From: Paludibacter sp. | GTDB lineage: Bacteria; Bacteroidota; Bacteroidia; Bacteroidales; Paludibacteraceae | Assembly: GCA_028710415.1 (NCBI GenBank) | Contig: JAQTUE010000015.1 | Coordinates: 1 to 64,000, forward strand | Reading direction: 5' to 3' | Length of the DNA stretch: 64,000 nucleotides | Shown: piece after piece, positions 26,422-35,412 of the stretch | How positions within the stretch are numbered: position 1 is the first letter of the stretch | How the letters are laid out: each line of letters opens with the position of its first letter | The notes under the pieces: generated by a model | The model's input: only the letters and a program-made list of their open reading frames with translations | Told to the model about the DNA's origin: nothing | Databases searched by the model: none | Position numbers and translations under genes: made by a program

Positions 26422-26988
26422 TTAGTTAATTAAGTGTTCAATTAATATTTTTAATCCAATGCCAATTAAAATAAAACCACCTATCATTTCTACTTTTAAA
26501 TGAAACCGTTTTCCAAAATGGACACCGATATACATGCCAAAAAATGTAAAACTGAAGCTGGTTAAGCCGATAATAGGAATTGCTTTCCAAATGATTCCCT
26601 GATAGGGAATAAACACAATCCCTGTTGCAAAGGCATCAATACTGGTTGCCAGTGAAAGTGATAAAAGAGTGCCCCAGGCAAACGGATTAATTACTTTATC
26701 TGAATCGGGATCAATGGGCTTAAAACCTTCGATAACCATTTTACCCCCAATTAGTGATAAAAGTCCAAAGGCTACCCAATGGTCAATATTTTTCATGTAT
26801 ACTGCATAACCTGCTCCTAACTGATACCCTATTAAAGGCATAATGGCCTGCGATAATCCAAAAAGAACAGCCATTCGAAAAGTAAGCCAAAAGTAATGTT
26901 GTTTAGCATGAATCCCTTTGCTGATCGAAACTGCAAAGCAATCCATTGACAATCCTACACCGATTATGATGATTGAAAGAATATCCAT
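26422..26988 (-). CDS. mntP: manganese efflux pump MntP
   Basis: 188 residues with six helices in two homologous halves. Each half carries the conserved acidic signature (GLSMDCFAVSISKGI and LATSIDAFATGI). MntP exports Mn(II). The frame is open one codon further to a TTG, but the ATG at 26988 is used. The Mn riboswitch often seen upstream of this family was not recognised in the 140-bp leader. Confidence 0.92.
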   Translation of the reverse strand: MDILSIIIIGVGLSMDCFAVSISKGIHAKQHYFWLTFRMAVLFGLSQAIMPLIGYQLGAGYAVYMKNIDHWVAFGLLSLIGGKMVIEGFKPIDPDSDKVINPFAWGTLLSLSLATSIDAFATGIVFIPYQGIIWKAIPIIGLTSFSFTFFGMYIGVHFGKRFHLKVEMIGGFILIGIGLKILIEHLIN

Positions 26989-27065
26989 CAACTGATTTTG
27001 ATTTGGTAAATGTATGAAAAATAGAAAATGATACTAACTAAATTAGGGAACATAAAGAAAAAATG

Positions 27066-27097
27066 AGAAGATTTGTCCAAAAATGGACAAATCTTCT
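27066..27097 (-). terminator. terminator of the transketolase gene
   Basis: Perfect 14-bp stem (27066-27079 with 27084-27097), loop of four, then a T-rich tail in the minus-strand RNA. Confidence 0.9.
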
Positions 27098-27135
27098 TCG
27101 TTTTTAGTTTTCAGATACTTAAATTAGTTTTATTA

Positions 27136-29157
27136 TTAAAGCATTGCTTTAACTTGTTCAAACACATTCTTTCCGGTAAAGCCTAATTTTTCATCCAGCA
27201 CTTTGTAAGGTGCAGAGAATCCAAATGATTCAAGTCCGAATACCTTACCGTTACTTCCAACCAATCCCATTAGATTGACAGGTAGTCCTGCTGTAAGACC
27301 GAATATCTTAGCTCCTTTAGGCAATACACTTTCCTGATATTGTTCCGGTTGGCTGCGGAATAAACCTTCGGAAGGTGCGGATACCAGGCGTATTTTAACT
27401 CCATCTGCACGTAGTAAAGCAGCTCCTTCGTAAAGAGTGGATACTTCGGAACCAGAAGCAACAAGTATTACGTCATAGTTTTCATCACTTTCCACAATAT
27501 AAGCTCCCCTATGTGCTTGTTCAGCATCAATCTTACGGGTAGAAGTTGTTGGAAGATCGACAATGTTTTGACGGGATAGTATCAATGCAGTAGGAGTAGA
27601 GGTGTTCTCAATTGCCATTTTCCATGCTACGGTTCCTTCTTCTACATCAGCCGGACGCAATACCAGCATTGAATTTTGTCCTTTGTGGTTTTTAAGTTTT
27701 TCCATCAAACGGATCTGTGCTTCCTGTTCTACCGGTTCATGAGTAGGACCATCTTCACCAACGCGGAATGCATCATGCGACCAGATGAATTTAACCGGTT
27801 GTTCCATCAAGGCAGCCATACGAACTGCCGGTTTCATATAATCCGAGAATACAAAGAATGTAGCACAAGCAGGAATAATACCACCATGCAAACTCATTCC
27901 GATACTTACAGCGGCCATAGTTAATTCAGAAACTCCTGCCTGTAGAAAAGCACCTGAGAAATCATTTTTTGCAAATGCCTTTGTGTTTTTAAGGAAACCA
28001 TCAGTTTTATCTGAATTCGATAAATCGGCACTGGCTACCACCATGTTTTCAACCTGTTTTGCCAGTTCACCAAGAACGGTTGCTGAGGCAGCGCGGGTCG
28101 ATTGATTTGCTTTTTGAACAATAGCATCCCAGTTTACATTGGTTTTACCTGAGAAGAAGAAATCAAGTTTCTTAGCCAGTTCAGGGTTTTCTTTTGCCCA
28201 AACAGCTCTTGCAGCTTGTTTCTTACTTACGATTTCATTTAATTCTTCCGCACGTTTTGCATACAATGCTTTGGTCTCGTCGAAAATAACAAAAGGATTT
28301 TCAGGATTTCCGCCCAAATGTTTGATACTTTCAGTATATGAAGCTCCCCCTTCACTCAATGGCATACCATGAGTGGCACATTGACGTTCAAAGCTTGTTC
28401 CATCAGCTTTTAACGCGCCCTTACCCATAATGGTTTTACCGATAATGATAGTAGGTTTGTGTAATTCTGATTTTGCTTCTTTTAAAGCTGTACGGATTTC
28501 AACGGCATCATTTCCGTTTATTTCAATTACATTCCATCCCCAGGCAAGATATTTTTGAGCTGTATTCTCACTGGTTACTGATTTTGTTTCTGTGGATAGT
28601 TGAATATCATTTGAGTCATAGAACATGATCAGGTTATCAAGTCCAAGGTAACCTGCTATACGGCCTGCACCCTGTGAAATTTCTTCCTGAACACCACCAT
28701 CCGAGATGAAAGTATAAATAGTTTGGTTCATCACATCCCCAAAACGTGCTTTCAGGAATTTTGCTGCAATGGCTGCACCTACTGCATAAGTGTGACCTTG
28801 ACCTAACGGTCCGGAAGTATTTTCAACACCACGCATTATATCAACTTCAGGATGACCTGGAGTTGGACTTCCCCATTGACGAAATTGTGCAAGTTCCTCC
28901 ATGGTGTATTTACCCGTCAAAGCAAGTACTGAATAAAGCATAGGGGACATATGGCCCGGATCCAGGAACATACGATCACGGCCTACCCAGGCAGGGTTCT
29001 TTGGATCATATTCTAAAAATTCAGAATAAAGCACATTAATATAATCTGCTCCACCCATGGCACCTCCCGGATGACCAGATTTAGCTTTTTCAACTACTGA
29101 AGCTGCCAGAATACGGATGTTGTCAGCTGCCCGATTTAAAATTTGAATTGAATTCAT
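27136..29157 (-). CDS. tkt: transketolase
   Basis: Thiamine-diphosphate enzyme of the non-oxidative pentose phosphate pathway. 673 residues, a single full-length chain. Signatures GHPGGAMG (28-35), the cofactor region FISDGGVQEE, and the second-domain block SHDAFRVGEDGPTHEPVEQ are intact. It follows the two envelope genes at 29181-30414 by 23 bp on the same strand, so they are probably one operon, ended by the terminator at 27066-27097. Confidence 0.96.
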   Translation of the reverse strand: MNSIQILNRAADNIRILAASVVEKAKSGHPGGAMGGADYINVLYSEFLEYDPKNPAWVGRDRMFLDPGHMSPMLYSVLALTGKYTMEELAQFRQWGSPTPGHPEVDIMRGVENTSGPLGQGHTYAVGAAIAAKFLKARFGDVMNQTIYTFISDGGVQEEISQGAGRIAGYLGLDNLIMFYDSNDIQLSTETKSVTSENTAQKYLAWGWNVIEINGNDAVEIRTALKEAKSELHKPTIIIGKTIMGKGALKADGTSFERQCATHGMPLSEGGASYTESIKHLGGNPENPFVIFDETKALYAKRAEELNEIVSKKQAARAVWAKENPELAKKLDFFFSGKTNVNWDAIVQKANQSTRAASATVLGELAKQVENMVVASADLSNSDKTDGFLKNTKAFAKNDFSGAFLQAGVSELTMAAVSIGMSLHGGIIPACATFFVFSDYMKPAVRMAALMEQPVKFIWSHDAFRVGEDGPTHEPVEQEAQIRLMEKLKNHKGQNSMLVLRPADVEEGTVAWKMAIENTSTPTALILSRQNIVDLPTTSTRKIDAEQAHRGAYIVESDENYDVILVASGSEVSTLYEGAALLRADGVKIRLVSAPSEGLFRSQPEQYQESVLPKGAKIFGLTAGLPVNLMGLVGSNGKVFGLESFGFSAPYKVLDEKLGFTGKNVFEQVKAML

Positions 29158-29180
29158 AAAAGATTGTTCTGAGTTATTAT

Positions 29181-29930
29181 TTATTTAGTTGTTTTTTGTT
29201 GAAGGAGAAGAATTTTAGTGTTCTTTAAAATCTTCTTTTGAGGCCAGAAATGATACCCTAGGGTATAATTAAAGCCCCAGTTTGTCCCATTGTTTATTCC
29301 AAACCCCGGAATAAACCAGGGAGCTGACTCACCTGAAAATTCTGAACTGATTAAGTTCTTGTCACGTATCGACCAGCCCATATAAAAGTTCTTGAGTACT
29401 TCCACCTGAACACCTACAACAATTTCATACCAAATCTTAGTAGGTGTTTCGGTGTAATCTTTAATTTCTGTACCGCCCCAGTAATTGTCGGTAATAACTA
29501 CATTCGTTAAGTTATACTTAAAATTACTCATACCCAATCTTAGGCCGGCAGTAAACAGGTTGTTGGTAGGTTTAGAATCTTTTTTCTTTTTCTGCAGGTT
29601 GAAATCAACACCAATTCTTTCAAACATACCATTGGTTAAATATCCTATGTTATCGGTTGAATGTTTATTTGCTCCTGCTACCCCTAACTCAAAGGTTGGG
29701 AAAATTTTGTGCTTTAAATCCAGTTGTATACCTCCTTCGGTAGAATAAGTCCCATTGCTCAATAATGATGACATTGCCAATGAGCCAACGTCCAGATGCA
29801 CAGTGAAACCATTCAACCATTTCGTTGAATCGGTTGGGATAGCTATTTGTTTCTTCTTTTGTGCAACCGTAGTGTTTACTACCATCAGACTAAGAAGCAA
29901 ACTACTTATATAAACGAATATTCTCTGCAT
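29181..29930 (-). CDS. DUF6048-type outer-membrane barrel protein
   Basis: 249 residues with a signal peptide (1-23, ending TVAQ) and a small beta-barrel. The end of the barrel shows PGFGINNGTNWGFNYTLGYHF. Bacteroidales genomes often carry this protein beside a DUF6452 lipoprotein, as here, where the two reading frames overlap by 29 bases. I recognise the arrangement but know of no function. A tail rich in lysine after the last strand (WPQKKILKNTKILL) is unusual for a barrel end and may be a non-conserved extension. Confidence 0.65.
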   Translation of the reverse strand: MQRIFVYISSLLLSLMVVNTTVAQKKKQIAIPTDSTKWLNGFTVHLDVGSLAMSSLLSNGTYSTEGGIQLDLKHKIFPTFELGVAGANKHSTDNIGYLTNGMFERIGVDFNLQKKKKDSKPTNNLFTAGLRLGMSNFKYNLTNVVITDNYWGGTEIKDYTETPTKIWYEIVVGVQVEVLKNFYMGWSIRDKNLISSEFSGESAPWFIPGFGINNGTNWGFNYTLGYHFWPQKKILKNTKILLLQQKTTK

Positions 29931-30414
29931 TGAGGGTGTTTACGTCGTAAATTTTAATTTGAACTGAATCAATGAAATGTTTGGTTATACTGACAGTGTC
30001 AATGGTGTGTTTTACAATACAACCACATTCCAGCGATAAATAATCATTAAAATTCTGATGGTATATTGTCAGAGTGTCCACCTTCGAATTTAATGTGAGC
30101 TTAAACTTCGATTGAAAAGCAAAATTGTTTAAAGGTAAATCAATGGTGCTTAATCTCTGTTTGTTGTTTTTATATAAAATAGAGTCAACCAGGTGGTACA
30201 CACCGGTCAGGGTATCAAGTTTTAATCCTTGAATAGTAATACTGTCAAAGCTCAATTTGGTTGATGTAACTATTTGTGTAGAATCATTCCGGACTGCATG
30301 GTAAAAGCCTGCAGTCAGTTTTACGTATTTGGTCTGAATGCACGTCTCATCCGTCACACATGAAACGTTTAATAATAGTGAGAATAAAAATAGTATGAAA
30401 ATATATTTTTTCAT
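29902..30414 (-). CDS. DUF6452-type lipoprotein
   Basis: 170 residues. Lipoprotein signal with Cys19 (LLLNVSC), followed by DETCIQTKYVKLTAGFY, the opening typical of the DUF6452 family. The rest is predicted beta-strand. It overlaps the following barrel gene, which suggests the two envelope proteins act together. Function unknown. Confidence 0.65.
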   Translation of the reverse strand: MKKYIFILFLFSLLLNVSCVTDETCIQTKYVKLTAGFYHAVRNDSTQIVTSTKLSFDSITIQGLKLDTLTGVYHLVDSILYKNNKQRLSTIDLPLNNFAFQSKFKLTLNSKVDTLTIYHQNFNDYLSLECGCIVKHTIDTVSITKHFIDSVQIKIYDVNTLNAENIRLYK

Positions 30415-30480
30415 TCGAAGAATAATCGGATTAATAATTTCTTTTCTGTCTTTTACTAAATAGAAAAGTATAAAGTTTTA

Positions 30481-30999
30481 TTAAAAGAATTGACGGACTT
30501 CTTTTTTAAGCAGTTCAATTGCCATTTCTGTGGGTGTTTGTTCTGTGGCTCCATAGACCTGAATAATCAGTTCAGCCAGTTCAGAAGCTGAATTTGATGG
30601 ATTGCATTTTGAAGCGCAAGTGTTTACTAACCTGAGTAAGCTTTCCTGTGTGCCACGAATGCCAATCCAGATTTCATTACTTACGTATATTTGCTGGGAA
30701 GCGTTGTGTGAAAATTCCTGGCGTATGCTTGAAAGTAATTCTGTCTGAAGTTCAATATTCGTCATTTGAGGTTTTGCAACACTAACAATCAATGTGGAAG
30801 GTGTTGTTCGTTCCAAAACCAGCATTAATCGTTCATAGGCACGTAACCGAATAGGAGTAATGGTCGATGAACTTACTTTCCGTAATTCAAAATTACGTCT
30901 CCTTTCTTCGTTACGCAATAATTTATCTATCAACAAATATGCAGTCAAGAATACTATTAAAGCAGGTAAAACTATTTTAAGAATGTCCATTGTTTCCAT
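30481..30999 (-). CDS. single-pass membrane protein, function unknown
   Basis: 172 residues. One N-terminal membrane helix (about 8-25), then a basic-acidic linker (RNEERRRNFELRK) and a globular domain of about 130 residues. It resembles conserved Bacteroidota proteins of unknown function (possibly the DUF7935 group; this is from memory and weak). It lies 13 bp after DUF190 and is the last gene of the fluoride-channel operon. A second in-frame ATG is at 30990. Confidence 0.6.
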   Translation of the reverse strand: METMDILKIVLPALIVFLTAYLLIDKLLRNEERRRNFELRKVSSSTITPIRLRAYERLMLVLERTTPSTLIVSVAKPQMTNIELQTELLSSIRQEFSHNASQQIYVSNEIWIGIRGTQESLLRLVNTCASKCNPSNSASELAELIIQVYGATEQTPTEMAIELLKKEVRQFF

Positions 31000-31012
31000 T
31001 CACTATGTCTAT

Positions 31013-31375
31013 TTATTCAGGCTTTGATTTAATCCTGGTCTTGTGAAGTTTAATTTCAATAGGCTGCATGGTTACTAAACAACCTTTCTGAAGTAATTTC
31101 AGGTCATTCTCTATTGATTTGTAGAATGCATCCAATACCTCGGTCTTATCAATCATTTCAATCACTACTGGAAGCTTTTCAGTCAGTTCCCAGAACCGTG
31201 ACGTACTGATACGGGTACTGCTTAGTCCATACCCCATGATGCCACGATATACGGTAACTCCGGTAATACCCTTTTCTTTTGCTAACGCAACCAAATGCTC
31301 GTATAATAACCCAAATCCCAATCGATCGGTGCTACTGGCATATATTTTTAAAATGCTGTTTTCGGATAAGTTCAT
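31013..31375 (-). CDS. DUF190 domain protein
   Basis: 120 residues. The signature YEHLVALAKEKGITGVTVYRGIMGYG with a later LPVVIEMIDKTE stretch is typical of DUF190, a PII-like ferredoxin-fold family. It is often encoded next to the fluoride channel CrcB, as here, with only one base between the genes. A regulatory role on the channel is a common guess without proof. Confidence 0.87.
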   Translation of the reverse strand: MNLSENSILKIYASSTDRLGFGLLYEHLVALAKEKGITGVTVYRGIMGYGLSSTRISTSRFWELTEKLPVVIEMIDKTEVLDAFYKSIENDLKLLQKGCLVTMQPIEIKLHKTRIKSKPE

Positions 31376-31376
31376 A

Positions 31377-31751
31377 TTACAATAGATTTGAAAGTATGTA
31401 TCCTAGATAAACTGCCAAAAATCCAAATAAAATACTTAACCCTGTATATACTAAAATCATTGCAAATTGCCCGTTTTGCATTAAAGTCATATTCTCAGCT
31501 GTGAATGATGAGAAGGTCGTAAACCCGCCACAAATTCCCACCATTAAGAATAGACGTAAGCCAGGGGAAATTATCTCACTTTTTCCTGAAACTCCTATTA
31601 TAAATCCAATCAGCAGGCTTCCCAGTACATTTACAGTTAGGGTACCCATAGGTATGGACAGAACATGCCAGCTTAAGTTTAGCTTCTGTACCAGAAAACG
31701 GGCTATGCTGCCTATAAATCCTCCTATCCCGACTAATAGTAATTGTTTCAT
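31377..31751 (-). CDS. crcB: fluoride-specific ion channel FluC/CrcB
   Basis: 124 residues with four membrane helices. Conserved GGFIGSIARF near the N-terminus and GGFTTFSSFTAE in the third helix (pore phenylalanines and Na site) are present. It exports fluoride. The frame is open to a TTG at 31778, but this extension lies in a GAGTCAAGA-type repeat, so the ATG at 31751 is used. No crcB fluoride riboswitch was recognised upstream. Confidence 0.92.
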   Translation of the reverse strand: MKQLLLVGIGGFIGSIARFLVQKLNLSWHVLSIPMGTLTVNVLGSLLIGFIIGVSGKSEIISPGLRLFLMVGICGGFTTFSSFTAENMTLMQNGQFAMILVYTGLSILFGFLAVYLGYILSNLL

Positions 31752-31763
31752 TTTTTTATATAT

Positions 31764-31790
31764 AGAGTCAAGAGCCAAGAGTCAAGAGTC
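31764..31790. repeat. GAGTCAAGA short repeats
   Basis: Four 7-9-bp units (GAGTCAA, GAGCCAA, GAGTCAA, GAGTC) in tandem, just upstream of crcB. They could mislead start-site calls because the frame runs through them. Confidence 0.6.
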
Positions 31791-31805
31791 TGTACTAGTA
31801 ACTAC

Positions 31806-31902
31806 TTGGCAATAAGTCAATAAACTCAATCAACATAATCAACTTAATTAACTTATTCAACTATTCAACTAATTAACCAATCAACCAATCAACCAATTAA
31901 CT
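31806..31902. repeat. TTGATTGG-family array after the glycosyltransferase gene
   Basis: About ten degenerate 8-9-bp units. On the glycosyltransferase sense strand the array begins within its TAG stop codon (31903-31901). The stretch 31870-31902 is identical to 22501-22533 in the element before lysC. Confidence 0.75.
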
Positions 31903-32851
31903 ATATCTCTTTCTCAATCTGATAATTATTCCGTTCAGATGAATTCCGGGCTACTATTTCTGCAATAAATCCTGCCAGGAATAACTGTGTTCCCAAAACC
32001 ATTGCCAGCATGGAAAGGTAAAAATATGGACTGTCGGTTACCAGTGGTGCTTTGACATGTTCGAATATGGCAATTAATTTGTTGATGCCTACAACTACAA
32101 CTGCAAAGAAACCCAGTAAAAACATGACACTTCCAAATAATCCGAAGAAATGCATTGGCTTTTTGCCAAACCGGGATAAGAACCATAAGGTCATTAAATC
32201 AAGGTATCCATTTACAAAACGGTTCAATCCAAATTTTGTTTCACCAAATTGACGTTTACGATGTTCAACTACTTTTTCACCGATGTTCGTAAAGCCTGCA
32301 TTCTTAGCTAAGAATGGGATATATCGGTGCATTTCACCAAAAACTTCTATGTTTTTAACTACTTCGTTTTTATAGGCTTTTAATCCGCAATTCATATCGT
32401 GAAGTTTTAAACCTGTCACTTTACGGGCTGTAGCATTGTATAATTTAGAAGGTATGTTTTTTGAGAATTTCGAATCGTAACGTTTCTTCTTCCAACCGGA
32501 TACCAGGTCATAGTCTTCGTTTTTGATCATCGAATACAATTCAGGTATTTCATCAGGACTGTCCTGCAAGTCTGCATCCATGGTAATGACTATATCTCCC
32601 TGAGCAGCTTTAAAGCCGCAGTACAATGCAGGTGATTTGCCATAATTGTGGCGGAACTTAATTCCCCGCACGCTTTTTGATTTTTGTTGAAGTGCTTCAA
32701 TCACATTCCATGATTTGTCCGTGCTTCCGTCATTTACAAAGATTACCTCAAAGGTATAGTTGTGGTCATTCATAACACGTTCGATCCACTCAAATAATTT
32801 AGGCAACGATTCTTCTTCGTTAAATAACGGTACAATTATTGAAATATCCAT
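31901..32851 (-). CDS. GT2 glycosyltransferase with two C-terminal membrane helices
   Basis: 316 residues of the DPM1/GtrB group, which transfers a sugar from a nucleotide donor to polyprenyl phosphate on the inner face of the inner membrane. Visible: IIVPLFNEEESLP, FVNDGSTDKSW, and the metal-binding MDADLQDSPDE. Two C-terminal helices (about 233-257 and 273-300) anchor it. It follows a DUF4199 gene by 62 bp, a common Bacteroidales pair. Its stop codon overlaps the repeat array. The sugar is unknown. Confidence 0.9.
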   Translation of the reverse strand: MDISIIVPLFNEEESLPKLFEWIERVMNDHNYTFEVIFVNDGSTDKSWNVIEALQQKSKSVRGIKFRHNYGKSPALYCGFKAAQGDIVITMDADLQDSPDEIPELYSMIKNEDYDLVSGWKKKRYDSKFSKNIPSKLYNATARKVTGLKLHDMNCGLKAYKNEVVKNIEVFGEMHRYIPFLAKNAGFTNIGEKVVEHRKRQFGETKFGLNRFVNGYLDLMTLWFLSRFGKKPMHFFGLFGSVMFLLGFFAVVVVGINKLIAIFEHVKAPLVTDSPYFYLSMLAMVLGTQLFLAGFIAEIVARNSSERNNYQIEKEI

Positions 32852-32913
32852 ATGAATTTCTGGTAATTACAAGTTGAAATTTAAAAACATTTGAATCCAA
32901 ACAATATCAATAT

Positions 32914-33420
32914 CTATTCTTCAAAAATACTTTTTTCTTTTTTTATAAATCCTGCTAATATCACTGCCCAAAATGCAGCTCCAATCATGCTAAAGACAAC
33001 GTTTAATAATGAGTAGGTTGCGGGATGATAAATAGCCTCAAATAATTTGTAAGTCTTATCGTCCATTGGAATTTTAAGCGTTTCGTACATCTTTAGTGTT
33101 ACGTCAAGTAGTGATGATAAAAAATGGGTGTCAATGAAAGTTGTATAAATCATCATTACTATTTCTGATACAATTGATCCAAATACATAGATCAAAAACA
33201 TGTAACTGAAAGCTTGTCCAAAACTGATTTTGCCATTGCATTCAGCATCACGGTAATGAACAGTCATCCGGTATAAAAAGAATATTATAAATATGGAAAG
33301 GATCAATGCCAAAGATGCAAATATATTGAATTTTTGAGCTGAAAGTACAAATTTGACAGATAACAATAATCCAAGAATATGAAAATTGCGGAATGCCGAT
33401 TTGAGGAGATTTGGTTGCAT
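32914..33420 (-). CDS. DUF4199 membrane protein
   Basis: 168 residues with four membrane helices. Conserved YRDAECNGKISFGQAFSYMF loop between helices 2 and 3 matches DUF4199, a Bacteroidota family of unknown role that is frequently encoded beside a GT2 enzyme. The frame is open 26 codons further upstream to 33498, but the -7 element at 33447-33454 lies there, so the ATG at 33420 is the start. Confidence 0.85.
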   Translation of the reverse strand: MQPNLLKSAFRNFHILGLLLSVKFVLSAQKFNIFASLALILSIFIIFFLYRMTVHYRDAECNGKISFGQAFSYMFLIYVFGSIVSEIVMMIYTTFIDTHFLSSLLDVTLKMYETLKIPMDDKTYKLFEAIYHPATYSLLNVVFSMIGAAFWAVILAGFIKKEKSIFEE

Positions 33421-33446
33421 AGAAGTACTTTTTATTTTTAATTGCA

Positions 33447-33454
33447 CAAAAGTA
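33447..33454 (-). promoter_or_regulatory. -7 element of the DUF4199/GT2 operon
   Basis: Minus-strand TACTTTTG fits TAnnTTTG. It decides the start codon of the DUF4199 gene (leader about 20 nt). Confidence 0.65.
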
Positions 33455-33592
33455 CTAAAAAACCACCAAAACGAGAAAGAAAATCTAAATATACTCACTG
33501 ATTGATTTTACATTAGCATGATCTTGTTTGAAAAATTAATAAATTGTTGGATTGTATTTAATTTTGCTAATTGAATGAAGTATTTAAAACAA

Positions 33593-33621
33593 AAATGGAA
33601 TGCCATTATGACATCCCATTT
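33593..33621 (-). terminator. terminator of trxB
   Basis: A 10-bp stem (33593-33602 with 33612-33621, one G-U pair in the minus-strand RNA) followed by a TTTTTGTTTT tail. Confidence 0.8.
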
Positions 33622-33645
33622 AGTAATTGTTCCTGAAGATAATTA

Positions 33646-34587
33646 TTACAATCCCTTTTCCGATAAGTAACGTTCAGCTTCTATAGCTGCCTGGCAACCG
33701 GTCCCTGCTGCAGTGATAGCCTGGCGGTAATGTGGATCTGCAACATCACCTGATGCAAATATACCTGGTAAATTCGTAAGGGGTTTTCCTGGGATAGTTT
33801 TGATATACCCTACTTCGTCAGTTTCAATCCAGGGTTTGAAGATTTTTGAATTTGGGGTATGTCCAATAGCCAGAAAGAATCCATCAATATCAATGTGTAC
33901 TTGTTTTTCATCAGCTTGCCCTTTGTGTTTTACCAGGTTGGCACCCTGAACAACACCTTCACCGGTAAGTCCTAAGGTCTCATGTTCAAAAAGAACTTCA
34001 ATCTTTGGGTTCTTCAAAACCCGTTCCTGCATGATTTTTGATGCACGTAATGCATTTTTACGAACAATCAAATAGACCTTGGAAGCAAGACCTGATAAAT
34101 AGGAAGCTTCCTCACAGGCAGTGTCACCACCACCCACAACGGCCACTACCATTTTGCGGTAAAAGAAACCATCACAGGTAGCACAGGCCGAAACCCCTGA
34201 ACCAGCATATTTTTGTTCGTCAGGCAAACCAAGATATTTAGCAGTTGCTCCAGTTGAAATAATGATCGTTTCAGCTTCTATCACTTTCTCTCCATCAATG
34301 GTCACTTTGTAGGGTGATGAACTTAAATCAGTTGAAGTGGCAGCTCCAAAACGTATGTCTGCTCCGAAGCGTTGTGCTTGTTTTTTCAGGTCTTCCATTA
34401 ATTCGGGTCCTGTGATTCCTGTCGGATAGCCCGGAAAGTTTTCTACTTCGGTAGTGGTAGTCAATTGTCCACCAGGCTCCATACCTTCGTATAAAACCGG
34501 GGATAAGTTGGCTCGTGATGCATAAATGGCAGCTGTAAAACCTGCAGGGCCTGAACCAATGATAAGGCAACGTACTTTTTCGTTCAT
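33646..34587 (-). CDS. trxB: thioredoxin reductase
   Basis: 313-residue flavoprotein that reduces thioredoxin with NADPH. FAD site GSGPAG (11-16), redox disulphide CATC (C135, C138) in SACATCDGFFY, an NADPH site VVGGGDTACEEA, and the C-terminal FASGDVADPHYRQAITAAGTG block are complete. The gene stands alone with its own terminator; the thioredoxin gene is not in the window. Confidence 0.95.
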   Translation of the reverse strand: MNEKVRCLIIGSGPAGFTAAIYASRANLSPVLYEGMEPGGQLTTTTEVENFPGYPTGITGPELMEDLKKQAQRFGADIRFGAATSTDLSSSPYKVTIDGEKVIEAETIIISTGATAKYLGLPDEQKYAGSGVSACATCDGFFYRKMVVAVVGGGDTACEEASYLSGLASKVYLIVRKNALRASKIMQERVLKNPKIEVLFEHETLGLTGEGVVQGANLVKHKGQADEKQVHIDIDGFFLAIGHTPNSKIFKPWIETDEVGYIKTIPGKPLTNLPGIFASGDVADPHYRQAITAAGTGCQAAIEAERYLSEKGL

Positions 34588-34735
34588 ATTTTCTAATTAG
34601 TTTTTTTAATTTAGATTTTAATTGTCAAACAATAATTCAATCAAAAGGTTTTGGAATTTGTTTAATTCCGGTTCTATATTGATATTCATAAATTCTATCA
34701 GTATTAACTCTTCAAAGCCTTTTTGGGATTATTTA

Positions 34736-35377
34736 TTATCTCAGGTCATTGACAGTAGCCCCTTTATATTTCGCGGAGTTGAATACAAAAGTATTATCGG
34801 AAACATTGACGCCTTTTTGAAAATTACTCAGGGTGAGTAAGGTATTGCCTCCGTTTTTATTGTACAGTTTAATTGAATACAATGCACCATTGGTTTTATT
34901 TATCTGGACATCAATTTTGGTAATGTCATTGTTCTTTGTTTTAGGGATCATTTCAATGCAATAGTTTTGTGTTGACTTTACTTTCGAAGAAAAACGTATC
35001 AGGCATTTTGATTTAAAACCTGATAAAATAGCCATAGGATTTGTTTCCGATAGTTCCTTAACTGTCGGTTCCGTAATAGATACTTCATTATTTTGGGATA
35101 CATAGGCCCATTGAGTCTTGCCATCAAACCAGGCTTTCATGGCATCCATCTCCAGCACAAATTTATTTCCCTTTAATGTAAATGTCCCTGTTGAAACTAT
35201 GGGTTGCGGATCTTTCTTATCACTGATCGCCAGCTTGAAATTTGTTTTGATTGCACTGGTTTTAGCTTCTGCCAGCAAATCGGTAATTGCTTTCTCTGCC
35301 TGTGCATTGTTTTGGGCATATACTCCCGTTAAAGAGAAAAGAAGAATCGTAATCGCAAAAAATATTTTATTTTTCAT
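34736..35377 (-). CDS. LolA-like outer-membrane lipoprotein carrier
   Basis: 213 residues with a signal peptide (1-21, ending VYAQ). The LolA-type fold is suggested by TGTFTLKGNKFVLEMD and MKAWFDGKTQWAYVS followed by an ETNPMAILSGF block. It should carry lipoproteins across the periplasm. It lies directly downstream of ftsK on the same strand, an arrangement common in Bacteroidota, but a 175-bp spacer with a repeat array separates them. Confidence 0.83.
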   Translation of the reverse strand: MKNKIFFAITILLFSLTGVYAQNNAQAEKAITDLLAEAKTSAIKTNFKLAISDKKDPQPIVSTGTFTLKGNKFVLEMDAMKAWFDGKTQWAYVSQNNEVSITEPTVKELSETNPMAILSGFKSKCLIRFSSKVKSTQNYCIEMIPKTKNNDITKIDVQINKTNGALYSIKLYNKNGGNTLLTLSNFQKGVNVSDNTFVFNSAKYKGATVNDLR

Positions 35378-35412
35378 ATTGTTTTTTTTTATTCATTTAT
35401 AAACTCAGACTT

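Noticed and set aside
26989..27065. Possible Mn-sensing yybP-ykoY riboswitch before mntP
   Set aside because: The leader is too short and AT-rich, and the paired elements could not be seen.
31752..31900. Possible fluoride (crcB motif) riboswitch before crcB
   Set aside because: The region is made of repeat words and shows none of the conserved motif segments.
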